Shown piece by piece: positions 47,205 through 59,250 of a stretch of DNA of 64,000 nucleotides. Origin of the DNA: Dipteronia dyeriana. Lineage: Eukaryota; Streptophyta; Magnoliopsida; Sapindales; Sapindaceae. The first letter of the stretch is position 1; the number at the start of each line of letters is the position of its first letter. The stretch lies in NCBI GenBank assembly GCA_032871835.1, contig CM065296.1, positions 118,430,146-118,494,145 of the forward strand, given 5' to 3'. The notes under the pieces are model-generated. The model was not told the DNA's origin. It made no database searches and saw nothing but the letters and a program-made list of their open reading frames with translations. A program made the position numbers and the translations under genes.

Positions 47205-47560
47205 AAGGCTTCCGCGCTTTTGAGCTTGATTCCTTACTGGGGGAGTGCTAGCCCGACCAAGGCATCAGGAGGGCTATCTAGCTATTTCCTGGTCTCGAGA
47301 TCTTGATGGCAACTATGCTCTTACACTCTGATCCTTCTTTGGGGTGGTAGCCCAACCAAGGCATCATGATGGCTATCTAGCTATTTCCTAATCTCGAGAT
47401 CTGGATGGCAACTATGCTCTTACACTCAGATCCTTCTTGGGGGTGGTAGCCCGACCAAGGCATCATGAGGGCTATCTAGAGCTCTGGATGGCTACTATGC
47501 TTTTACACTCAGACCCTTCTCGGCTGGGAGTAGTGCCCGACCAAGGCATCAGGAATGGCG
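47205..47560. repeat. ~99-bp tandem repeat of E2, about 3.5 copies
   Basis: GACCAAGGCATCA and GGGCTATCTAG recur at intervals of about 95-100 bp, with CTACTATGC/CAACTATGCTCTTACACTC between. It is the reverse complement of the E1 array at 58,552-59,110, at the same place between integrase and aORF. Confidence 0.85.
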
Positions 47561-47758
47561 GGGGGCTTCCCTTGCTTACCCCTAGTCTTGAGGAGATAAT
47601 GTCAAACTTTCCATGTAGACCCGAATCATTGTAGGACATAGTTGAAGAAGGAGTAAACAAGAAATCATGCTTTATTGATATAGAGGGTGAAGTACATTAT
47701 TGTCGAAAAAAAATATAAAATAAGCCAGTCGGAGGTCGCCTACTCCTGAGTCCCCTGT

Positions 47759-48960
47759 TCAAGGGTAGAATTTCCTTAGGTGATCTGCATTCCAAGTGTG
47801 GTTGATGAGTCGGCCATTCGTATCTTCAAGCTTGTACGCCCCATTACGGATCACCATCTTTATTAGGTATGGTCCTTCCCAGTTGAGCCCTAGGACCCCA
47901 TCTGACCTCTTCCTGGTGTTCAACATCACTTTCCTGAGGACTAGATCCCTTTCTTTGAAGCTTTGGGCTTTAACCCTCCTGTTGAAGTACCTGGCAATCC
48001 TGATTTGGTAGATTGCTACCTTCTCAGCTATTCGATCTTGCTTTTCCTTCAGGAGGTCCAAGCTAGCTCAAAGCTTGCTTGCATTACTCTCCGGTTCGAA
48101 TCATTGTACTCTAAAGGAGGTCAACTTGTGCTCTATAGGTAGGACTGTTTCAACCCCGAAGGCCAGCAAGTATGGTGTTTCCCCGGTAGCTGTTCTTCTT
48201 GTAGTGCGGTAAGCCCAGAGGACCTCAGGAAGCTCCTCTACCCATCCACCTTTCTTTTGTTGTAGCTTTTTCTTCAACAACTTTGTGATGGTTTTGTTCA
48301 TGGATTCCACCAAACCATTGGTCTGAGGATGGGCTACCGAAGCAAACCGAAGGCCGATTCCCAAACCTTCACAGAAATCTCTGAATCGACTATTATCGAA
48401 CTGTTTTCTGAGGTCGGTTATGATGGTAAGAGGGGTTCAGAACCTGCAAACTACGATGGTCTTGATGAATCTTGTTGTGTTCTCTTCTGATATCTGGGAG
48501 AGTGGTCCGGATTTAACCCACCTTATGAAATAGTCAATCTCTACGATAGCATGCTTGGCCTGTCCCGGAGCTGTAGGAAGCGGTCCAATCAAATCGACCC
48601 CCCCACATAGCAAAGGGGTACGGTGAGCTAAGGGATGACAAGCGCTCCGGAGGGAGGTGACTCAAATTGGCAGCCTTCTGGCATGCCTCGCAGGTTTGCA
48701 CCAAGTTCTTAGCATCTTGATGGATGGTCGGCCAATAATACCCCATGCGGAGAACCTGATACGCCAAGGCCTCTCCACCAACATGGTTCCCGTATTTCCC
48801 GGAATGAACCTCTCTCAAAGCCCACTTGGCGTCTTCTGGGTGTAAACATCGGAGTAAGGGAAGTGATTTCCTCATTCGATATAAATGGCCATCCACCATA
48901 CATTATCATACTGAGAGCCTTTTAACCCTCCTAGCTTGGTCGGGCTCCCCGGGGAGTTTT
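47759..48960 (-). pseudogene. E2 integrase, broken
   Basis: The N-terminal zinc-binding HHCC part reads REVHSGKYGNHVGG then CEACQKAANLSHLP. Core remnants include YPFAMWG and FASVAHPQTNGLVESMNKTI with ALP-type ELPEVLWAYRTTRRTATGETP. A GPY/F-type tail follows (LNWEGPYLI, NGAYKLED). The core is disrupted by frameshifts near 48,540-48,600 and a stop near 48,400. It would have integrated the cDNA. Confidence 0.85.
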
Positions 48961-48989
48961 TTATCCTGTAGATACTCCACTATTGGATC

Positions 48990-49480
48990 CATCCAGTATG
49001 GCTGTCGGTCCAGGGTACAAGCTTCCTTACCTGACATAATGCTGGGTAGAGGGATTACTTGAAGAGGGACTCCGTGAGGTAGGGTCTGGCCATCATAGGC
49101 AGCTATCTTGGCTAGGACGTCAGCCTGGTGATTTAGCTGTCGAGGTATCTGCTCGATTCTGAATCCCTTAAATCTGGTCTTGAGTTGTTGCACCAATTTC
49201 GGGTAAGCGATCATGTTATCACCTTTAGCCTGATAATCCCCGAAAACTTGATTGACCACGAGTGAAGAGTCGCTCTTGATATTCAGGTAACCAACCCCGA
49301 GCTCTATGGCAGCTTTTATCCCAGCTAGCAGGGCTTCGTATTCTGCTTCATTGTTCATGGCTTTAAATTCGAACCTGAAACAATGGCAGCACTTAGTTCC
49401 TTCTGGGTCGATGAGGACTATGCCCGCTCTTCCTCCAGACTGCTCGGAAGCTTAGTCAGTGTAGAGAGTCCATGACTCGC
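48990..49480 (-). pseudogene. E2 second (plant-type) RNase H
   Basis: NNEAEYEALLAGIKAAIELG, then IKSDSSLVVNQVFGDY and IPRQLNHQADVLAKIA match the archaeal/plant-type RNase H fold: D/E catalytic positions and a HxAD motif. An additional RNase H behind the RT-linked one is diagnostic of Tat elements. The N-terminal TDG strand is in another frame with a stop near 49,455. Confidence 0.8.
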
Positions 49481-49559
49481 AGCCCTCTAGCCAGTTGTCA
49501 GATTCTAGAATCCTCTCAAGGGCGACATCTGTTACCGCGGGGGTTGCCTGATATGAAGG

Positions 49560-50150
49560 TGATGAGAGCTAGGCTATGAAGTCTGCTAGTGCCTGAGCTT
49601 TTATCAAGGTCCTAGGCTTATATTTTAAATCAAACTGGGTAAGTTCTAGGGCCCATAGAACCAGCCTTCCAAAAACATCCGGCCTTTGCAAGAACTGACG
49701 GAGGGGTTGGTAATGAGTATAGAAGTAAGGACGGAGTTTCCTTACCGAGGTCACCAAGGCATAAGCGAGCTTCTCCAACAAAGTATAGTTCTTTTCGGGC
49801 TTAATTAGAGCATGACTCACATAGTAAATAGGTCGCTGGATTCTATCCCCGCTTTTCTTGACCAAGGCCCCGCTCACAGCAGTTTCTGAAACGGCTAAGT
49901 ATATTTGGAGATCTTCTCCAGGATTTGGCTTGACCAGCAGTAGAGGGCTTGTTAGGTATCTTTTCAAAGCTCGAAAAGCTTGTTCACTCTCCTGATCCCA
50001 CTTCATGTTTCTTCCCTGCTTGATAGCTTTGAAGAATGGTAGGCACTTATCGGTGGAACGAGAGATGAACCTATTGAGTGCTGCTTCCTGTCCTGTCAAG
50101 GTTTGAACCTGTTTAAGATATGTGGGGGATTCTAGATCCAAGATAGCCAT
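49560..50150 (-). pseudogene. E2 RT connection and first RNase H
   Basis: It starts near FISRSTDKCLPFFKAIK and NMKWDQESEQAFRALK, then IYLAVSETAVSGALVKK, IYYVSHAL and NYTLLEKLAYALVTSVRKLR. This is the standard Gypsy RNase H region, though the first catalytic Asp position reads Ala-Val-Ser-Glu as in relatives. The frame is open for 193 codons. Confidence 0.85.
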
Positions 50151-50159
50151 GATTTTTTC

Positions 50160-50780
50160 GGGTTAGCCTATATGGAAGAGTTCAACCTCATCAGGTTTTC
50201 CCTTAGGATCATAAAGGTCCTACAAAGGTAGTCCAGGTGGCCTTCCGAGGTTGAAGATTTAGTGATCATATCGTCGATGTACACCTCCATCGACCTTCCG
50301 ATTTCGGGCTTGAACAAACGGTTGACTAACCGCTGGTAAGTAGCTCCAGCATTTTTGAGCCCAAAGGGCATCACCTTGTAGCAGTACAGGTCTTACGCGG
50401 TGATGAAACTGGTTTTTTCTTAGTTCGCAGGATGCATCATAATCTGATTGTAGTCTAAAACGTGTCCATGAAGCTCAGGAGCTTGTTCTCGAAGGTGGAA
50501 TAGACCAGCTGATCAATTTTTTACAGAGGGAAACTGTCCTTCGGGCATGCCCGGTTGAGGTCTGTGTAGTCCACGCACATTCGTCACTTCCCATTTGCCT
50601 TTGTGACCATAACCACGTTGGCGATCCATTCGGGGTAATGGGCTTCTCAAATGAAACCTGTCTGGGTTAGTTTATTGACCTCTTTTTGAACCGCCATATT
50701 TCTTTCGGTGTTAAAGTGGTGCCTTTTTTGTTCAACGTACTTAAAGGTCGGATCCACCGCCAATCGATGTGCAACTAATG
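50160..50780 (-). pseudogene. E2 reverse transcriptase, broken
   Basis: The best part (50,374-50,168) has MMPFGLKNAGATYQRLVNRL and the catalytic box MEVYIDDMITKS, where YIDD replaces the usual YVDD. Upstream pieces encode the conserved CVDYTDLN-like strand but contain stops. RT copied the element RNA into DNA. Confidence 0.85.
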
Positions 50781-51580
50781 TCATCGAGATCCCCAGCATC
50801 TCCCATGACTCCAGTCAAAAATGTAGTTGAACTCTGTGAGGAGCCTAATCAATCCCTCTTTCATTCCTGGCTCAAGGGTAGCTCTGATCTTGATGACCTT
50901 CGAGGGATCGCTTATTCGGACATGAATCTCCTCTAACTTATCGACTGGATGGCCGTTGGCCCATTCTCTTCTTTGTTCTTCCATGTAGGGCACCATCAGG
51001 CCTTCTTCTGGATAATCGATGGAAACCGCTTCTTCCAGGTTTAGTGCTGGAGTTATCTTACCTAAGATCGTCGTCACCTGGGCGAGTTGTTTGGCTAGAG
51101 CTGCTAGGTTGGCTAACACTGCGTAGCATTTCCTAGCTGCTTGCTGATCAGGCCGAACTTCCCCCACTTTGTCTCTTACCGGAAACTTCAGGAAGTTGTG
51201 GTAAATAAAAAGGACCCCTTTCAAGGATGACAAAATGGCCTCCCTAATATTGATTTGTAGGCCGACGGGGTATCCACCACCACGAAGTCGGTCATGATGT
51301 TTTGCTGGAGAGGTGCGGCTCCGACGATCACTGGTAGGATTTTTGATCCTACGGATGTGATGGAGTCCCCAATGAAACCATATAATGGTGTGATGGAGTC
51401 TCCAATGAAACCATATAATGGAGTAGTACAACTGTTGTAGCACCATTGCTTCAAGTTTAGTTTTTCCAAAGTGTCTTTGAACAGAACGTCGACACTGCTA
51501 CCTGTGTCAACGAGCACGCGGTGCACCATGAAGTTGGAAATTTGTACTGTGATGACCATGGGGTCATCATGTGGTTGCAC
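50781..51580 (-). pseudogene. E2 aspartic protease and linker
   Basis: LVDTGSSVDVLF gives the active site, then CTTPLYGFIGDSI, which is partly duplicated here (a ~39-bp tandem duplication at about 51,354-51,425), then IVGAAPLQQNIM and SAYKSILGRPF. The linker continues with RKCYAVLANLAALAKQLAQV and LEPGMKEGLIRLLTEFN before RT. Confidence 0.85.
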
Positions 51581-51879
51581 GGTGTTATAGACGTCTGCTT
51601 CGATGAAGATGATCTATGACAGCTGGGAGGGGTTGGTCGGTCTTTAGTCGACCTTGAAGATATCCTGCCCCTCGTCCGTACGAGGGACCTTTCTCATATA
51701 GTTTTTCCTGAAATTGTTGGAGGTGCCGGCCAGAGTGGGACCCCCGGTGATAGTATGTATTATCTAAATCTATTGTATCAGGTCCGCCTGCTCTCTCTTC
51801 CTCTTCTCAGCATGTTCTCGGATCTCGGCTTGCACCTCTCTTCCAGTTTGAATGTTCTCCCTGACTTGTTGTAAGAATT

Positions 51880-53640
51880 CTATCAAGCATCATCCCCTTA
51901 TCAAAGCCTCAATCTGGTTCCGCAGGTTGTAGCATTCTGAAGTGTTGTGCGCTACGTCCTCGTGAAAGTTGTAATATTTATAACGATTTCTCTTATCGAC
52001 CGGGGCTTTCAAGGGAGCGGGTTTCTGTAACAAACCCTTGTCCCCGAATGGCGAGGTAGATTGTTTCTCGGGATGCATTTAAGGGAGTGTAATGGTCATA
52101 CCCTCTCTCATCGCGAGCTATAGGGGCCACTATCCTGAGAGGTGGCAAAGCTTGAGGAGGAGCTCATCTATCTGGATATCTTTCCCATCTGGGCTGAGGA
52201 AAGGGGAAGCCGTATGTTGATTTATTAGGGGGTTTGTTTTGGCTTTTCTGAGCTTGCTCGAGTCTGGGAGCTTCCTTCTTTTGTCACTTTTTGGCTCTCA
52301 TGTCGTCATGCTCCATCTTGAGCTGTTCGTCGACCTCAATCTGTTCCAGAGCACGATCATAGGCTTCCTGGTAAGTTTTTAGAGGTCTCTTAGCGAAAGA
52401 CCGAAAAAGTTTTCCTGCCCACAGGTTCCTTCTGAAGTTTGAGTGTTTCCTTCTCGGTAAAGACCCCTATCTGGATGACTTCCTTGTGGAAATGCTCGAT
52501 GTAAGCCCGGAGGGTTTCCCCTCTCTCTTGGATCACATATTGTAGATGAATCGGGTCCTTCAGTCGGGGCTTAACTCCCTAAAAATTGTGAGTAGAAATC
52601 GGTTGATAACTTGGTGAAGGAATCCACGCTTCCAGCAGGTAACTTCCTAAACCAGGTTTTAGCATAATCCATAGGTGTGGTAGGGAACATTCGACACATA
52701 GCGCCCCTGGTTGTGTTCTAGACCTCCATCTGTTGAACGAAGCTCTCTAAGTGGCTCAGAGGATCTTCAGTCTCGGAGAACCTATCAGTTGGCATTTTGC
52801 ACTTAGGCAGGAGTTGTGCCTCCCGGACCCTTCTGGTGAAGGGGGTGTTCATTTCACTTAGAGGATCTTTTTTGTCCTCCTTGTACTTCCCCTTCTTCAT
52901 CAATTGGACCTCTTTCTGAAGCTCTGCCGACTGGTCCCTTAGTCGCTTGCTTTTGGATTTTCTTGAGTCGATTTTTGGATTCCTCACCATCGGATCCTTC
53001 TGATGAACTGGCGACCTCTACCCAGCTCCTTCTTCGGAGGGGGTTCACTCAGGGGCTTTGCTGACTTTCTTCTTCTCTACCCCGGGCTTCCCTCCTTATA
53101 GTCATTGAGTGGAGGAGCCCTTCCCGTCCCTGGGGAAAGACATTTGTTACAGATCTGACTTGTCTTGGTTGGTAACATGGCAGTGCTTCAGGAACATGGG
53201 GCATGGGCCCTAGCCTGTCCCGGATTGAGGTCGGGAGCCCCTCTCTTACGAGTTGATTCCCCGAGGGGCACGTCCTAGGCGATCAAAGACTGGTTGCCTA
53301 GCCCCATGCCTGATTGACTCCCCGTGATTGCAGAGACCCACTTGTTGGATAGTGATACCCTCAGGGAGTAATCGAAGGCAGACATTTTCTACAAAGGCCG
53401 ATACTTGTTGGTCAAGCTCGACCTGACTTCCCAGAGAGGGAACTGAGCCCGCACAGTGGCTAGTTGGGTAGGGACCTGGCTATGGAGCCCTGATTTTCTC
53501 CCTTTCCTCGGGGCCTTTCGTGTCGATGTAGCAGAAGGCTGTCCCGAGGTGCCCTGCTGCTCTTGTGAGGAGCGGAGCCTTATGATGACTATGAAATAAC
53601 GAACTTTCTGAATGTATAAAAATGGTGGTGTGAGAGGTTT
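51880..53640 (-). pseudogene. E2 gag, broken
   Basis: Pieces include SEMNTPFTRRVREAQLLPK and MPTDRFSETEDPLSHLESF (52,990-52,718), and DKRNRYKYYNFHEDVAHNTS ending CYNLRNQIEALI (52,078-51,890). Stops and shifts separate them. It aligns with E1 gag throughout. Confidence 0.8.
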
Positions 53641-53661
53641 CCTAAAGACAGCGCCAAAAAG

Positions 53662-54765
53662 TGTTGAAGGGAAATTTGCTCGGGATGAGAAATTCCTGTT
53701 AACACCCTCAAAACCACTACCACGAAAGTGGTGGTTGGGGTCGGTACCGATGGTTCCCGACCTGTTTAAGCGATAAACGAGAGACTGAACAGTAAATGGG
53801 AGCTTTATTATTGATATATTGCTTTACAGTACAAATCGCTCTCTTGTATGCTCACAGTCTCTCGTAGGTGTACGGGGAAGTGGAAACTCTGTGCCTGTCG
53901 AATAGTGGAAATGAAGGTGTCCATGTTCTTTATCCAGAATTTAGGCATTCCCCTCTTCTTTCTATCTTTTTTATATATCTCTCTTTATTTCCTATGTTAT
54001 ATGTTGTATTTTTGTATCTATCCTCGTTCTCTCTGTTTGGCCTCACCTATATATATCGTCTAAGTAGGCTTTTAATTGGCAAGTATTTCACCGTGATCCC
54101 ATGAATTCGATCCTTGCTTATCGGGCGGGATTCGTTATTTAAATTCGAATTGTTACGAAATTTGATGATATCGTTGACGAAGATAAGGTTGTTCCCTTTT
54201 TTGAATCAAACTCTTAACGTGCATGTAAATATTACGTGGAGATGATCCTGTGTGCACTCGTGTCATAAATTTTCATGGAGGTCACCTTACCAGCTGCCTG
54301 TTGCCCCGTAGTGCGAGGTAGATCCTTGCTCTGGCTCTGTTTTTAAAATCTTAAGATGGATTTTCCCTGACCCTTGGGGGCTTGAGGTGCTCTTGTAAAC
54401 CTTCCTAGGAGGTAGCTGGGGTAGTGTAGATTTAGGTGTGATTCTTCCTTTATGTCCAGCTAGGACAGCGGGCTTCTCTCGAATGTTTCTTGAGCTTGGA
54501 GGTTTCTCCCGGCACTCACGGGGTGGTTGTGGAGCTCGACCTCGGAGCCGAGGTTCCTCGATAGATGGTTTGGAGAATCCTGGGTTCCAGTACTCTTGGA
54601 AGGGGGCTTGTCCTGGTTGCTTCTGGCTTATTTTCTGGTAGTTTTGAAGCCTAGCCGGCCTTCCCTGCTCCAGCGAGGTGACTTTATGGTCTTTTCGGGC
54701 TTCATGACTGTTGATTATTGATGGAAAATTTCTCTTTGACCCCTGACCAAATTTCACTATTAACA
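53662..54765 (-). repeat. E2 5' LTR
   Basis: 1104 bp, the right-hand LTR, with tips TGTTGAAGG and CTATTAACA as read on the plus strand. Colinear with 40,466-41,593. A 187-codon minus-strand frame (54,287-54,850) runs across LTR and E1 sequence and is not a gene. Confidence 0.85.
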
Positions 54766-55540
54766 GCAATATTAGGAAGGCCGTTTTTATCATCCTTGAA
54801 AGGGATCCTATCCATTTACACAACTTCCTAAAGTTCCCAATAGGAGACAATGTGGGGGAAGTTTGGGGTGATCAGCAAGCAGCCAGGAGATGCTACGCAG
54901 TGTCTGCCAACCCAACAACTCTAGCAAAACAACTTGCCCAGGTGACAACGATCCAAGATGGGACAACCCCTGTATTGACCCTAGAAGATGTAGGGCCCAT
55001 AAATCACCCCGAGGATGACCCCGTGGTGCTAGACAAGAAGGATAAGATAAGAGAATGGGCCAGCGGCCATCTAGTGGATAAGCTAGAAGAGATTCCTATC
55101 CGAATGGACGATCCCTCGAAGGTCGTCAAGATCGGAGCCACCCTTGAGCCGGGAGTGAAAGAGGGTTTAATTGGGTTCCTCACAAAGTACAATGACATTT
55201 TTGCTTGGAGTATCGACGAGATGCCTGGGATCCCGATGACTTTGGCTGCTCACCGACTAGCTGTGGATCCGACCTTAAAACCCATCAAACAAAAAAGATG
55301 GCACTTCAACGCTGAAAGAAATACGACGGTCTATGAAGAAGTTGACAAATTGACCCAAGCGGGCTTCATCAAAGAGGCACGTTACCCCGAATGGATCGCC
55401 AACTTGGTCATGGTCACAAAAGCAAGTGGGAAATGGCACATGTGCGTCGATTATACTGACCTCAATCTGACATGCCCGAAAGACAGTTTCTTCTACCAGA
55501 AATTGATCAATTAGTTGACTCCACCTCCAGAAACAAGGTC
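54766..55540 (+). pseudogene. E1 protease end, linker and RT start
   Basis: It resumes E1's polyprotein after E2. ILGRP-type sequence is followed by RRCYAVSANPTTLAKQLAQV and LEPGVKEGLIGFLTKYNDIF. RT then begins: HRLAVDPTLKPIKQKRWHF, GFIKEARYPEWIANLVMV, WHMCVDYTDLNLTCPKDSF. A TAG at 55,512 interrupts it. Confidence 0.85.
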
Positions 55541-56610
55541 CTGAGCTTCATGGACGCATTTTTAGGGTATAATCAAATTATGATGCACCCCGCCGATTAG
55601 GAAAAGACCAGTTTCATCACCGGACGGTATCTGTATTGCTACAAAGTGATGCCTTTCGGGCTTAAAAACGCAGGAGTTACATACCAACGGTTGGTCAACC
55701 GGTTGTTCAAGCCCGAAATTGGAAGATCAATGGAGGTGTACATCGACGATATGATCACCAAGTCATCAACCTCTGAAGGGCATCTGGGCGACCTCCGCAG
55801 AACCTTCATGATCTTAAGGGAGAACCAAATGAGATTGAACCCCTCCAAATGCACCCTTGGGGTGACCGCGGGGAAGTTTATGGGCTTCATGGTCTATGAG
55901 AGAGGCACAGAGGATAACCCAGAAAAGATTAAGGTCATCCTGGATTTGGAGTCCCCCACGTCATTTAAACAGGTTCAAGTCTTGATCGGGCAGGTAGTAG
56001 CGCTCAACAGGTTCATTTCTCGGTCTACCGACAGTTGTCTCCCATTCTTCAAAGCCATTAAGCAGGGAAGAAACATAAAGTGGGACAAGGAGAGTGAACA
56101 AACTTTTCAAGCCTTGAAAAAATACTTGTCAAGCCCTCCACTACTGGTTAAACCAAGCCCTAGAGAAGAGCAACAAATTTACTTGGCCGTTTCAGAAACT
56201 ACGGTAAGCGGGGCCTTGGTCAAGGAATGTGGAGATAGGGTCCAGCGGCCTATCTACTACGTGAGTCATGCAGTAACCAAGCCCAAGAAGAACTATACCC
56301 TTTTGGAGAAGCTCGTTTATGCCTTGGTAACCTCGGTAAGAAAACTCTGTCCCTACTTCCAAGCTCATTCAATAGCAGTAGTGACGGATCAACTACTTCG
56401 TCAATTTTCGCAACGACCGGATGTTTTCGGAAGGCTATTTTTATGAGCCCTGGAGCTCACCAAGTTTGATTTAAGGTATAAGCCTAGGACCGCAATTAAA
56501 GCCCATGCTCTAGCAGACTTTGTAGAAGAGCTCTCAATGCCCCCTGGCCAAGCGACCTCTACAACAACAGACGTAGCCCCTGAGAAGATTCCAGAATCTA
56601 ACAGCTGGTT
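55541..56610 (+). pseudogene. E1 RT palm, connection and first RNase H
   Basis: A stop-containing stretch is followed by a 266-codon frame from 55,646: MMPFGLKNAGVTYQRLVNRL, MEVYIDDMITKS (YIDD box), NPSKCTLGVTAGKFMGFMV, then RNase H-like IYLAVSETTVSGALVKEC and NYTLLEKLVYALVTSVRKL. It ends in TGA at 56,446; sequence homologous to E2's KYKPRTLIKAQALADF follows in frame. Confidence 0.85.
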
Positions 56611-57060
56611 GGAGGGTTACAAGTCATGGATTCTCTACACTGATGGAGCTTCCGGGCAATCTGGGGGAGGAGCGGGCATAGTTCTAATGAATCCAAAATG
56701 AACTGAGTGCTGCCACTGTTTTAGATTTGAATTTAAAGCCGCTAACAATGAGGCAGAGTATGAAGCCCTTTTAGCCTGAATAAGGGCAGCCGCAGAGCTC
56801 GGGGTCGATTACCTGCAGGTTGGGAGTGACTCGTTGCTCATAATCAACCAATTCTCTGGGGATTATCAGGTAAAAATGGATAACATGATTGCCTATCTGA
56901 AGCTAGTTCAACAGCTTATGAGCAAATTGAAAGGTTTCAGGATTGAGCAGATATCTCGACAACAGAATCATCGAGCTGACGTTCTAGCCAAGATATCTGC
57001 AAATGGTGGCCAGACCTTACCCCAAAAGGGTCCCTCTTCAAGTGATCCCCCTATCTAGCA
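56611..57060 (+). pseudogene. E1 second RNase H
   Basis: TDGASGQSGGGAGIV marks the first catalytic strand. After stops come NNEAEYEALLA-type sequence and GSDSLLIINQFSGDYQ, then ISRQQNHRADVLAKISA. Same plant-type domain as in E2. Confidence 0.8.
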
Positions 57061-57179
57061 TAATGGCAGGTAAGAAGACTTATACCCTGGGTCGGCTACC
57101 ATGCTGGATGGACCCGATAGTGGATTATCTATAAGAAGAGAGACTTCCCGGGGAGCCTAACCAAAAGAGAAAAGTCAAG

Positions 57180-58324
57180 AGGCTCTCGATCCGGTATCGC
57201 ATGGTGGATGGGTACTTATACAGGAGGGGCAGATCTCTTCCTTTGCTCTGATGTTTACATCTTAAAGATGCCAAATGGGCATTGAAAGAGGTTCACTCAG
57301 GGGAATACGGGAACCATATTGGTGGGTAGGCTTTGGCATATCAGGTACTCCGCATGAGGTACTACTGGCCAACCATCCATCAAGATACAAAGATCATGGT
57401 ACAATCATGCGATGCTTGCCAGAAGACTGCAAAATTGAGCCACTTACCGCCAGAGCGATTATCATCCCTTAGCTTACCATACCCATTTGCTATATGGGGA
57501 GTCGACTTGATCGGACCGCTTCCTACTACTCCTGGTCAAGCCAAGCTTGCTATCATGGCAATCGACTATTTCACAATATGGGTTGTAGCTGGACCACTCT
57601 CCCAGATATCGGAAGAAAATACAACAAGATTCATAAAAAATAATGTGGTTTGCAAGTTCGGAACCCTCCTGCCATTATAGCTGACCTCGGTAAGCAGTTT
57701 GATAATGGCTGAATGGCTTGGGAATTGACCTTAGGTTTGCTTCAGTAGCCCACCCCCAGACTAATGGGTTGGTGGAATCCACCAATAAGACTATAAAGAA
57801 GTTGTTGAAAAAAAAAACTACAACAGAAAAAGGGTATATGGGCTGAAGAGCTTCCCGAGGTCCTCTAGGCTTACCGCACTACAAGGAGAACATCTACCTG
57901 GGAAATGCCCTACTCACTAGCCTTCAGAGTTGAAGCAGTGCTTCCCATTGAGCATAAACTTACCTCCTTTAAAGTCCAACATTTTGAACCGGGGAGCAAT
58001 GAGGATAAGCTCCGAGCTAGCATGGATCTCTTAGAAGAAAAACAAGATCGAGTAGCTGAGAATGTAGCAGTTTACCAGAGCAGGATTGCTAGATACTTTA
58101 ACTGGAAGGTTAAAGCTTGAAACTTTAAGGAGGGGGACCTAATTCTTAGGAAAGTGACACTGAATACTAGGAAGAGGTCATAGGGGGTCCTGGGGTCAAA
58201 CTGGGAAGGGCTATACTTGGTAAAGGTGGTGGCCCGCAATGGGGCATACAAACTCGAAGACAGGAATGGTCGACTCATCGATCATACCTGGAATGCAAAT
58301 CACTTGAGAAAATTCTACCCATGA
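57180..58324 (+). pseudogene. E1 integrase, broken
   Basis: Pieces: AYQVLRMRYYWPTIHQD and CDACQKTAKLSHLPPERL (zinc-binding part), YPFAIWGVDLIGPLPTTPG and AIDYFTIWVVAGPLSQI (core with first Asp), AHPQTNGLVEST and WAEELPEVL-like, then the C-terminal part with NWEGLYL-like and NGAYKLED sequence ending HLRKFYP. Stops lie at several points. A run of nine A near 57,810 creates a frameshift. Confidence 0.85.
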
Positions 58325-58484
58325 ACAGGGGACTCATGAGCAGGCAACCTCTACCTAGATCTTAATCTCCATCAATAATGTACTCTTTTCTTTTTATCAA
58401 TAAAGCCTTTTTTTTTCATCTTCAGCTATGTTCTACAAATATTTGGGTATATATGGGAAATTCGACATTTCTGTCGCAAGACCA

Positions 58485-59250
58485 GGCATTAGCCAGGGAA
58501 GCCCCCTCGCTATCCTTGATGCCTCGACTGGGCACTACCCCCCGTTAAGAAGGGTCTGAGTGTAAGAGCATAGTTGCCATCTAGATCTCGAGACCAGGAA
58601 ATAGCTAGATAGCCCTCCTGATGCCTTGGTTGGGCTACCACCCCCAAGAAGGGTCTGAGTGTAAGAGCATAGTTGTCATCCAGACCTCGAGACTAGGAAA
58701 TAGCTAGATAGCCATTCTGACGCCTTGGTCGGGCTACCACCTCCAAGAAGGGTCTGAGTGTAAGAGCATAGTTGTCATCCAGACCTCGATACCATGAAAT
58801 AGCTAGATAGCTCTCATGATGCCTTGGTCGGGCTACCACCCCCAAGAAGGGTCTGAGTGTAAGAGCATAGTTGCCATCCAGATCTCGAGACCAGGAAGTA
58901 TCTATATAGCCCTCCTGATGCCTTGGTCAAGCTACCACCCCCAAGAAGGGTCTGAGTGTAAGAGCATAGCTGCCATCCAGATCTCAATATCAGGAAATAG
59001 CTAGATAGTCCTCCTGATGCAAGAAGGGTCTGAGTGTAAAAGCATAGCTGTCATCCAGATCTTAAGGCTAGGTCACAGGTCATAGCTAGATAGCCCTCTT
59101 GATGCCTTAGTAGGGTTACAACCCCCTACGAAGGACTTAAGTTTAAGAGTGTGGTAGCCATCCCAGCCTAAGAGAGGGCTAGATAGTTCTCCTTGATACC
59201 TCATTCGGGTTATAACCCCCTAAAGAACCTCGAGGATTGAGGGCGCTTTT
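58485..59250. repeat. ~99-bp tandem repeat of E1, six good copies plus decayed ones
   Basis: GGGTCTGAGTGTAAGAGCAT starts at 58,552, 58,651, 58,750, 58,849, 58,948 and 59,026; the first four spacings are exactly 99 bp and the fifth is 78. Each unit contains AAATAGCTAGATAGC and TTGGTCGGGCTACCA. Weaker units extend on both sides. Confidence 0.9.

Larger units (their letters stand above)
40466..54765 (-). mobile_element. E2: Tat-clade Gypsy retrotransposon nested in E1
   Basis: The plus-strand flanks GTAAT (40,461-40,465) and GCAAT (54,766-54,770) are a TSD with one mismatch. The element reads right to left: 5' LTR 53,662-54,765, gag, protease, RT, RNase H, aRNase H, integrase, tandem repeat, antisense ORF, purine tract, 3' LTR 40,466-41,593. 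It is close kin of E1 (LTRs and proteins align throughout) but keeps a long aORF, which holds solo LTR R. All coding parts carry stops or shifts. Confidence 0.88.

Noticed and set aside
54287..54850. A 187-codon minus-strand frame
   Set aside because: It runs through the E2 LTR and into E1 sequence across an insertion boundary, so it cannot be one ancestral gene.
58552..59110. CRISPR-like regular repeats
   Set aside because: The units are 99-bp head-to-tail tandem repeats without unique spacers, inside a plant retrotransposon.
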